Shown one piece after another: positions 27,827 to 35,410 of a stretch of 64,000 nt of DNA (positions are counted from its first letter, which is position 1; every line of letters starts with the position of its first letter). Position numbers and translations under genes: made by a program. This DNA is from Nothopassalora personata (Eukaryota; Ascomycota; Dothideomycetes; Mycosphaerellales; Mycosphaerellaceae): positions 1,178,001-1,242,000 of the forward strand of contig CM066293.1 in assembly GCA_033816765.1 (NCBI GenBank). Direction: 5' to 3'. The notes under the pieces were generated by a model. It had not been told where the DNA came from, searched no databases, and saw nothing but the letters and a program-made list of their open reading frames with translations.

Positions 27827-29878
27827 ATGGCGAGAAAGAACAACAATAACGACGACGACATGGCGACTACTGACCGCCGCGTACATCGCGCGAACATCAC
27901 CAGATCCTCCCTCTTCGTCCTACCCCCCGACGCGACAAACAACGCAAACGGCGATGCGACACAGACTCAAGGCAGAGAAGAGGAGGTTCTGAAGCAGCTG
28001 ACGGCTGAAGACAACACCTACCACAAGCAGCACAAGAAGGTCTTCGACCGACTCCAAGAGATCGAGGAGGAGGATGTTGAGACCGAGCTCAACTTGGCTG
28101 ACCTGTGTGGGGATGAGTACATCGAGGACATTACTGAGGATGAGAGCGAGGCTCTTGCTCCAGGTGCGAAGAAGAGGAGGGTCACTGTTGACCAGTTTCA
28201 AGACACCTTCGAGTCTCTCAATGGGCTAAGCTCGGAGAAGCTCAAGAAGCGAGTCAACGACTACCCTGAGGAGGTCCACAAGATCCTTGTCGACATCGAG
28301 TCCGACCACCGACGAGCACACAAGACTATTGAGGCTCTCCAACTCGCTAACCGCATCAATATTCGCAAGGCCAAGGATGCGAAGGAGCAGATGGATCGAC
28401 TCGAGGACGAAGCTGGTACTGCACAAGCTGAAGCAGACCAGAGACAAGCTGAGGTGGACAAGCTGAAGGCAGAACTTGCGAAGCACACCGACAAAGTCAT
28501 TATCGACCCGGATGAGCTGGACAAGGTCAAAGCCGAGTTGGCCACGACCATGGAAGCGAGGAAGCTGTATCGCACCCAGTGCAAGGCAGCTGAGGCTAAG
28601 CTTGTTGATGCTGAGAAGCGCATCGAGGAGCTTGAGAAGAAGGAAAAGGAGAGACGTGAGAAGCGTGGGCGATCCAAGCAACGCAAGGACTCACGCAAGG
28701 AGTCACCACCTCCACGCACCGAATCCGAGGAGTCGCTGGAGCGTCGTCGCAATGGCAACAAGCCAAAGCCGACTGGAGAAGACGACAACCCATCATCAGA
28801 CTCCTCCGACTCCGAATCCTCCGACAGCGATGACGAGCGCGGTCACCGTCGTGGCAGCAAGCGCAAGAATTCTAAGTCCAAGAAGAAGGGCTCGAAGAGC
28901 AAGGAGCCGCAGTCCCGCTACACCACATACGACTCCACGATGACCACTGGCATTAAGTCGTCAAGTGAGCCGAAGGCACCGAAGGAGTTCGACCCACTGG
29001 ATGAGAAGGGCATTAAGTTCGAAGAGTGGCAGCGTGCCGCCGAAGCCAGGCTGGCAGCGTCCAAGTACCGCACTGTCACGGCTTCACTGCAGAATGTCCA
29101 AAGCTGGCTCAAGAACTCAGCCTGGAAGTATGTCGACTCCAAGATTCCCAGTCTCACCAAGGTCACAAGCGGCACGACACCAGCTTACGCCTCGGTTGAT
29201 GACATGATGGACGATCTGGCAGCCCGCTACGGCACTCGCAATGCGCACGCCACTGCTATGACCAAGCTCACTACACTGGACCAGGGCGAGAAGCAGAAGT
29301 TCAGCGAGTTCTACCCTATCTTCCGCGAGAACGCAGACATTGTCAACCTGGACGCCGGTGCTGCCGACAAGAAGCTTGAGAAGGACTTCCTGCTGCGCAA
29401 GCTGAACGCGAGATACGACAACCGCATCATGAGTGAGAACACGGCCAACATGACCCTTGATCAGGTCGTGTCTGCGCTGTACACTTATGAGGACAAGTTC
29501 GAGCAGTACGACCTCAAGCACAAGAAGCAGTCCGCTGACAAGCCCAAGAACACTAAGGGCAACGACGACAAGAAGGACGGTGCCACAGGTGGAGGTAGAG
29601 GTGGAAGCACTGACGCTCCTGCCAACCCCAACTCCAAGACCAAGTGGGCCGACCGTCCGCAGAAGTACCAGCACCTGCAGCCACTGGATGCTGCCAAGGC
29701 GCAAGAGTGCATTGATCAGAACAAATGCATGAAGTGCGAGGAAGTGGGTCACCGCCGTGTCGACTACGACCAGTGCCCACTGAAGGACGTTAGCCGGCGT
29801 CCATACGCGCCAGGCTACAACCCAAGCACCAACCGACGCAACGGCAATAACACCGGCGGCGGTTCGGGAAACGCATAG
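27827..29878 (+). CDS. gag: E3 Gag polyprotein
   Basis: 683 residues. It is acidic and coiled-coil-rich at about 160-280 (EAGTAQAEADQRQAEVDKL). A Lys/Ser/Arg-rich linker at 285-365 is followed by a capsid-like domain at about 390-540 (FDPLDEKGIKFEEWQ..., TLDQGEKQKFSEFYPIF). The zinc-knuckle variant is C-x2-C-x4-H-x7-C (KCMKCEEVGH..QCP) near 630. It ends in GSGNA, in which the slippery heptamer is embedded. The role is particle assembly and RNA packaging. Confidence 0.9.
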   Translation: MARKNNNNDDDMATTDRRVHRANITRSSLFVLPPDATNNANGDATQTQGREEEVLKQLTAEDNTYHKQHKKVFDRLQEIEEEDVETELNLADLCGDEYIEDITEDESEALAPGAKKRRVTVDQFQDTFESLNGLSSEKLKKRVNDYPEEVHKILVDIESDHRRAHKTIEALQLANRINIRKAKDAKEQMDRLEDEAGTAQAEADQRQAEVDKLKAELAKHTDKVIIDPDELDKVKAELATTMEARKLYRTQCKAAEAKLVDAEKRIEELEKKEKERREKRGRSKQRKDSRKESPPPRTESEESLERRRNGNKPKPTGEDDNPSSDSSDSESSDSDDERGHRRGSKRKNSKSKKKGSKSKEPQSRYTTYDSTMTTGIKSSSEPKAPKEFDPLDEKGIKFEEWQRAAEARLAASKYRTVTASLQNVQSWLKNSAWKYVDSKIPSLTKVTSGTTPAYASVDDMMDDLAARYGTRNAHATAMTKLTTLDQGEKQKFSEFYPIFRENADIVNLDAGAADKKLEKDFLLRKLNARYDNRIMSENTANMTLDQVVSALYTYEDKFEQYDLKHKKQSADKPKNTKGNDDKKDGATGGGRGGSTDAPANPNSKTKWADRPQKYQHLQPLDAAKAQECIDQNKCMKCEEVGHRRVDYDQCPLKDVSRRPYAPGYNPSTNRRNGNNTGGGSGNA

Positions 29879-29908
29879 TCCACTCTGTGAGCGCAACACA
29901 CAGTGGAC
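29866..29908 (+). promoter_or_regulatory. E3 -1 frameshift signal (slippery heptamer plus hairpin)
   Basis: GGGAAAC (29866-29872) is in gag phase as G GGA AAC. A 5-nt spacer leads to a 31-nt hairpin at 29878-29908: GTCCACT pairs with AGTGGAC, then a C.C mismatch, TGTG pairs with CACA, and the loop is AGCGCAA. The gag stop is at 29876-29878. This is a textbook -1 layout and pol is open in -1 from here. Confidence 0.85.
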
Positions 29909-32900
29909 GAGACGAGTCAGTACGAGAGTTACGAGATCACGAACATGAGAAGGAGCCTCCAGATAGAGGCAAGAATTTGAGCATATCGGCACACTCCCTG
30001 CTGGCAGCCAACCATTCTGTAGATGAACACAACCCAGTGATAGCTTCTCATCTGGTTATGCCATGCATAGTGAATGGAAAGATCCCTGCTCAGTCCTTCC
30101 ATGATGATGGTGCCAACTCTACGTACTTTGACATCGACTTTGCGCATAAGAACGACCTTGATTTGGTCGAGCTGCCCAACCCAATGGGACTAATGTTAGC
30201 AGATGGCCAACCTGCTAGTGAACTGATTACTCACAAAACAACGGCACAGATTCAAATCGGCAATCACGTTGAGACGCGAGTTGGTTACTGCACATCGCTG
30301 GAATATGATGTTATCCTCGGCCGTCCATGGCACGACGAGCATCAGCCTGTGTTCCACTATGCGTCAGGAACTATGACCCTGTTTTCACAATACTGTCGAG
30401 AGAACTGCATACATGGCGACGAGCCTGTGTGCGTGCAGTCTATCAACGATAAGGGCGTTACGCCAGTGGGCATCCTGCAGATAGAGATACCCGTGCCAGA
30501 GTCGTCACCAGCTTCGACAGGATACGTCAAGCCCTATGTCGAAGATGAAGAGCCAGCAGTAGTGCAAGAGACGCACTCCACGAAAGCCGCTATGAGACAT
30601 GCGCCACCGGTGGAGATGCAAGACGAGTCGGAGCCATCACACCACGTCCGACAACCATTGCCAGCTGATAGCCCGGAGACCTTGAAACGACCAGCACGCC
30701 GCACTGACAAGAAGGCGTCAGTGCAGCCGGAGCCGGAGATCGACATCCAACCTATCACTGCCGAGGCATTGAGGCGCATGAGTAGGCGCAAGGGTTTCAA
30801 GGGATGTGAGATCCACATGATGTGGATGTTTGATCCGAAGGAGGACTTGGACAGACAGGTGGCTCGCGATCCCCTGTCCGCCTGCGCACTGAATGCATCC
30901 GCCATCTCGGCCGACGACTACCAACGCTTCATGAACCCAAAGGACAAGGACCAGGACCCCATACCTTTGTTGCCACCAGAGTTCCGAGAGATGGCCAGGC
31001 TATTCAGTCGCAAGGAAGCAGACAAAGTGCCACCACGGCGACCGGGCGTAGATCATGAGATCAAACTCAAGGCTGGCCAGACTCCACCGTTTCGACGACC
31101 ATACTCCTTCTCTGCACGAGAGAACGAGGTGATCAAGAAGTGGCTCGATGATCAGCTCGAGAAAGGCGCAATACAGCGCAGCGTGTCACCAGCAGCAGCA
31201 CCTGTCCTAATAGTCAAGAAACCAGGAGGTGGGCTGCGGGTCTGTGTCGACTACCGAGCATTGAACGCGATCACAACGAAAAGCCGGTATCCTATCCCCC
31301 TCTTCCAAGAAACACTGGATCGCATTGCAGGAGCGCAATGGTTCACCAAGCTGGATGTCATCGCCGCATTCAACCGCATCCGCATCGCAGCGGGTGATGA
31401 ATGGAAGACAGCCTTTACAACGAGGTACGGGCAGTTCGAATGTGTTGTTATGCCTTTCGGCCTGTGTAACGCCCCAGGCACATTTCAGTCGTTCATCAAC
31501 GACACGCTTCGTGAGTTCCTAGATGACTTCGTATCATGCTACCTAGACGATGCGCTCGTTTTCAGCAAGACTCGTGAGGAACACGTGGAGCATGTTATGA
31601 AAGTTCTTAAACGACTGGACAAAGCAGGCTTACAGCTTGACATCGACAAGTGTGAGTTCTTTAGACACGAGACGACATACCTTGGTGTCATCATCACAAA
31701 TGAGGGCATCAAGATGGATCCTAAGAAAATCGAATGCGTCAAGAACTGGCCCACACCCGCCAATGTCACCGACATTCTGTCGTTCACAGGGTTCGCCAAT
31801 TTCTATCGCAGATTCATCAAGAACTTCAGCAAGATCTGCTTACCGATGACCAAGTTGACCCGCAAGAACGTACCATGGGAATGGTCAGAAGCTTGCCAGA
31901 AGTCGTTCGATGCCCTAAAGCAGGCATTCATCGACGCGCCCACGCTGAAGCACTTCTATCCAGGAAGAGAGACGATCCTTGAAACGGATGCATCAGACTA
32001 CGTAACAGCAGCAGTCCTGTCGCAGCGTAATGAGAACGGCGTACTGCATCCTATTGCATATATGTCCAAGAAAATGGACCCACAACAATGCAACTATGAC
32101 ATCTACGACAAAGAGTTGCTGGCCATTGTGCAAGCCTTTGAGGAATGGCGCCCAGAGCTCACCGTCAATGAGTTCGGCACGGACGATTACGAGAACCTGC
32201 CTGACCCAGAGTCAGCAGAAGACAAGCCGACGCTCGTGTACTCTGACCACAAGAACCTAGAGTGGTTCATGAGCACGAAGCAGTTGAATCGCCGCCAAGC
32301 AAGGTGGGCCGAGTTCCTCTCTCAGTTCTTCTTCAAGATCGTGTATCGACCAGGGGTGCAAGGCACCAAGCCTGATAGCCTCACCAGGAGATCTCAGGAC
32401 TTGCCAATCCACGGTGATCTGAGCGACCCGCGCAATCAGCAGCAGCACCAGGTGCTACTAGGACCAGACCGCATTCTCAACCTGTCGTCGTCGCGAGTTC
32501 TGAACATTAGTGCGAACGACGTGGTCACTCCGTTGACGACTGCGATCCGAGAGCTGTACGCACAGCCAGAGACCGAGGAAGCAGTACGGCAGCTAGAGAA
32601 CGACTTACCCTGTTCTTTGCTACGCAAGCACCGTCTGGATGACCGACACGCCGTGCCAGTAGGAGGCATGATCTACATGAAGAACGTGTACGGTGGGTAC
32701 AGTCTCTTTGTGCCTCCTGAGTCAGAAGAAGCACTCGACGACGGTGAAGTGCCAGTACGCACCCGCATCACCCAAGCCTTCCATGATCACGCAGTTGCAG
32801 GTCACATAGGTGACGAGAAGACGTACGAGCTGGTAGCCCGCAACTACGTCTGGCCTGGCATGGCACGTTTCGTCAAGTCCTATGTGCGAGCCTGCCGCAT

Positions 32901-34833
32901 CTGTCGCACGAACAAGAGTACGAACATCCAATACCCAGGGCTGTTGAAACCCTTGCCAGTTCCCTTTGCAGCATGGGAGGATGTTGCGATGGATTTCGTG
33001 ACTCATCTGCCACCAGGCAAGAGTGCGCTGGATGGGCAAACGTACGAAGATGCCCTGACCGTCACATGCCGACTTACCAAGGAGAAACACATGATCCCAG
33101 TTCAATCGATGACTGCAGAGCACACAGCCCTCGTGTACCTGCGATATGTGTTCAGCAGGCATGGACTCCCGAAGAGCATTGTCTCTGACCGTGGCACACA
33201 ATGGGTGTCCGCATTCTGGAGACGTCTCTGCGCCCTGTTGGGAATCAAGCAGAAGCTTTCGTCAGCATATCACCCTGAGACTGATGGACAGTCCGAGAAC
33301 ACGAACAAGGCTATGGAGCAGTATTGGCGCATGTTTGTCAACTACGCTCAGGATGACTGGCCAGACTGGACTCCCCTCGCTGAGTTCACAGCCAACAATG
33401 CCGTGTCAGCTACAACAGGTGTATCGCCGTTCTATGCTAACACTGGCCGCAACCCAAGGTTCTCTGAACTCGAGCTGGATCTTCCAATGCCACTCATGCC
33501 CCACAAGCAACGCTTGGATGCTGAAGCAGCGGATCGCTTTGCAACAAAGATGCACGACATGCAGCAATATCTTCGCCAACAGATGGCTCTCGCCCAAGCC
33601 GTGCAAGCCGAGTATGCTAATCAGAACCGCACACCAGCGCCGCTCTACAAGGAAGGCGATGAGGTGTGGATTAGCACCGAGAACTGGACCATGGAGAGAC
33701 CTTCACGAAAGATGGATGTCAGGTGGTCGGGCCCGCACGTGATCACGGAGGTGCTTCCGGGCAATGCTTACAAAGTGGATCTCCCACCCACCATGAATAT
33801 CGACAACCACTTTCATTCGCACCTTCTTGCACCAGTACACCCGCCAGTCCAGGGACAAGTACAACCAGCTCCTCCGCCGATTCGCATTGTCGACGATGAA
33901 CAGCACGAGACCGACCCCGCCGAACCCGACCACTGGGAAGTTGAGCAAATCCTGGATTGCAAGAAGAGATGGCCGTGCGGACGCGCACCAGCAGGAGGGA
34001 AGCAGCCGTATTGGGAATACTTGGTGAAGTACGTTGGATACAATCGGCCATCCTATGAAGCTGCGGATCAGGTTATTGAGGGTGCCGCCGCCTCTGTGGC
34101 CGACTTTCACCACAACCACCCGCGAGCGACCAAACCACCTGGTTTTCAACCACCTGCAGACTGGGTTGCAAATGAGAATGCCACAGGCATGCGAGTAGCA
34201 CGCACAGCACCCACGTCGTCAGCAGCGATGACTCTGATGCCGGTGGGACCAGGCCTCCGGACTTGTGAGAAAGAGAGCGATACGCGTCGCGATAACGATC
34301 CTTCTCGACAAGCACACCGAGTCCCTGAAGCTGAGCGCTTGCGTGGCGCGAGTCACAATGGCAGCAACACTGCCGATGGTCATCAGAACACAGTGTGCAG
34401 CCGCCTAGATGGCGCGAGTCACTATGGCACAGGGCGCCTGTGCGACGAGCTCAGTACACACACCGAAGAGGACACCGTCCGGACAGTAACTGAGGTTGCT
34501 GTGCCGTGTCGCCGCGACAACCCACCTGCGTTACGTAGCATCATGGATGGTCACGAGGTGGGTACAACGACAGTGGTTACGAATGACGATGAGATGGACG
34601 TAATAGATAACGACCTGATGGATGATGAGACATTTGCAATGGCAATGATGGATGTGAGAGGAAAGAGTGCTCCGGAGCGCACTCTGAAAGGGGGGGGTAG
34701 TGTCACCGTACCGGCGCCCATCATTCACTTGGACCCGCGCGCACGTGCGTGGATCCCGCGCGCGCCGCTGACTAAGCCGGCCCGAGGGCTTGGCGCGTGT
34801 ATATCTACCTCGCGCCCTCCGCGCCTCTCTTAG
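29872..34833 (+). CDS. pol: E3 Pol polyprotein (protease, RT, RNase H, integrase, chromodomain)
   Basis: Open in -1 from the slippery site. Numbering here starts at the GTG at 29887 (1,648 residues). The protease motif reads HDDGANSTYFD at about 72-82, with DDG in place of the usual DTG or DSG. RT has DYRALNAIT and YLDD at about 552-555. RNase H has ETDASDYVTAAVLSQ. Integrase has AGHIG..CRIC and D-D-E residues in VAMDFVTH, VSDRGTQW and YHPETDGQSE. The chromodomain-like segment HWEVEQILDCKK..YLVKYVGY lies near 1,350-1,420. The long tail includes two GASH[NY]G repeats, crosses the polypurine tract and stops inside the 3' LTR. Confidence 0.93.
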   Translation, partial: RIVHSVSATHSGRDESVRELRDHEHEKEPPDRGKNLSISAHSLLAANHSVDEHNPVIASHLVMPCIVNGKIPAQSFHDDGANSTYFDIDFAHKNDLDLVELPNPMGLMLADGQPASELITHKTTAQIQIGNHVETRVGYCTSLEYDVILGRPWHDEHQPVFHYASGTMTLFSQYCRENCIHGDEPVCVQSINDKGVTPVGILQIEIPVPESSPASTGYVKPYVEDEEPAVVQETHSTKAAMRHAPPVEMQDESEPSHHVRQPLPADSPETLKRPARRTDKKASVQPEPEIDIQPITAEALRRMSRRKGFKGCEIHMMWMFDPKEDLDRQVARDPLSACALNASAISADDYQRFMNPKDKDQDPIPLLPPEFREMARLFSRKEADKVPPRRPGVDHEIKLKAGQTPPFRRPYSFSARENEVIKKWLDDQLEKGAIQRSVSPAAAPVLIVKKPGGGLRVCVDYRALNAITTKSRYPIPLFQETLDRIAGAQWFTKLDVIAAFNRIRIAAGDEWKTAFTTRYGQFECVVMPFGLCNAPGTFQSFINDTLREFLDDFVSCYLDDALVFSKTREEHVEHVMKVLKRLDKAGLQLDIDKCEFFRHETTYLGVIITNEGIKMDPKKIECVKNWPTPANVTDILSFTGFANFYRRFIKNFSKICLPMTKLTRKNVPWEWSEACQKSFDALKQAFIDAPTLKHFYPGRETILETDASDYVTAAVLSQRNENGVLHPIAYMSKKMDPQQCNYDIYDKELLAIVQAFEEWRPELTVNEFGTDDYENLPDPESAEDKPTLVYSDHKNLEWFMSTKQLNRRQARWAEFLSQFFFKIVYRPGVQGTKPDSLTRRSQDLPIHGDLSDPRNQQQHQVLLGPDRILNLSSSRVLNISANDVVTPLTTAIRELYAQPETEEAVRQLENDLPCSLLRKHRLDDRHAVPVGGMIYMKNVYGGYSLFVPPESEEALDDGEVPVRTRITQAFHDHAVAGHIGDEKTYELVARNYVWPGMARFVKSYVRACRICRTNKSTNIQYPGLLKPLPVPFAAWEDVAMDFVTHLPPGKSALDGQTYEDALTVTCRLTKEKHMIPVQSMTAEHTALVYLRYVFSRHGLPKSIVSDRGTQWVSAFWRRLCALLGIKQKLSSAYHPETDGQSENTNKAMEQYWRMFVNYAQDDWPDWTPLAEFTANNAVSATTGVSPFYANTGRNPRFSELELDLPMPLMPHKQRLDAEAADRFATKMHDMQQYLRQQMALAQAVQAEYANQNRTPAPLYKEGDEVWISTENWTMERPSRKMDVRWSGPHVITEVLPGNAYKVDLPPTMNIDNHFHSHLLAPVHPPVQGQVQPAPPPIRIVDDEQHETDPAEPDHWEVEQILDCKKRWPCGRAPAGGKQPYWEYLVKYVGYNRPSYEAADQVIEGAAASVADFHHNHPRATKPPGFQPPADWVANENATGMRVARTAPTSSAAMTLMPVGPGLRTCEKESDTRRDNDPSRQAHRVPEAERLRGASHNGSNTADGHQNTVCSRLDGASHYGTGRLCDELSTHTEEDTVRTVTEVAVPCRRDNPPALRSIMDGHEVGTTTVVTNDDEMDVIDNDLMDDETFAMAMMDVRGKSAPERTLKGGGSVTVPAPIIHLDPRARAWIPRAPLTKPARGLGACISTSRPPRLS
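34687..34697 (+). other. E3 polypurine tract
   Basis: AAAGGGGGGGG three bases before the 3' LTR. It is the expected plus-strand primer and is also coding (KGGG in the pol tail). Confidence 0.8.
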
Positions 34834-34892
34834 ATAGACCGTCTATTCGACTTGTACCTTATCCGACCACGTGCTTGCACCTGCTTGTGACA
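34701..34892 (+). repeat. E3 3' LTR
   Basis: 192 bp, read as identical to the 5' LTR. It contains the last 133 bases of the pol frame. Confidence 0.93.
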
Positions 34893-35069
34893 GGTAGTAG
34901 TCTAATAGGTTTAGCATGCCTATAGGAGTGTTGTTCTTACTGCTTCCTATAATCGACATTTCGCTTATTCGTTCCGTAATGCTAGTTGACTATAGCTATT
35001 GTCGTAACGGACTCCGGGTAGCGTCTCTCCTAGACATATGCAAAGGGCCCTAGTAGTAGTGCTTAAAGT

Positions 35070-35410
35070 TGTTAGGAACCGCTATACGTTATCCTAACCG
35101 GGCTTAGATCTTTATAGAGATGTCTCGAACGTTAAGAAGGTAGTGGTCCTAAACAGTATATAGTGTATACTTAAAATAAGTTGAGCACGAGGCTCCTATC
35201 TACTCGTAAAGAAGCGTCGTCTATATAGTGCTATGTCTTAGCGTAACTAATTAGTCGGATTAGTTGATCTGTCCTGCTCTCTCTACTCTGTTATAGAGCA
35301 CGTAGATTAGAGAGAGCACTCTATATATCGGATCCTTCTACTAGTGTGTAGGCATCGATTAGTTGGGCATCGATTGGTTGGCTAGAGCTTCTCCGGATCG
35401 ATCCGTAATA
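35070..35410 (-). repeat. E4 5' LTR (right)
   Basis: 341 bp, partner of 18509-18849. Its left, inward half carries most of the RIP-type changes of this copy. Confidence 0.85.

Larger units (their letters stand above)
27477..34892 (+). mobile_element. E3: full-length Ty3/gypsy chromovirus-like retrotransposon
   Basis: 7,416 bp on the plus strand. LTRs of 192 bp (27477-27668, 34701-34892) show no difference by eye. The TSD is GGTAG (27472-27476, 34893-34897). gag is 27827-29878, pol is in the -1 frame to 34833, and the purine tract is at 34687-34697. All frames are open and there is no RIP signature. It is inserted within the E4 gag region in the opposite orientation. Confidence 0.95.
18509..35410 (-). 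mobile_element. E4: RIP-degraded, pol-less gypsy-type element nested in E0
   Basis: 341-bp LTRs at 18509-18849 and 35070-35410 start TGTTAGGAACC and end GTAACA/GTAATA. The TSD is GGTGA (18504-18508) and GGTAA (35411-35415), a pair that differs by one RIP-type change. A minus-strand AAAGGGGGG tract beside the left LTR makes it the 3' LTR. Without E2 and E3 the element is only about 2.4 kb: LTRs, a gag-like frame and an antisense frame. I find no room for and no trace of pol, so it was non-autonomous or deleted before being buried. Confidence 0.8.

Noticed and set aside
29117..29992. 291-codon minus-strand ORF opposite E3 gag
   Set aside because: It is Leu/Val-rich because it is antisense to Lys/Asp/Glu-rich coding DNA. 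No domain, and it crosses the frameshift hairpin.
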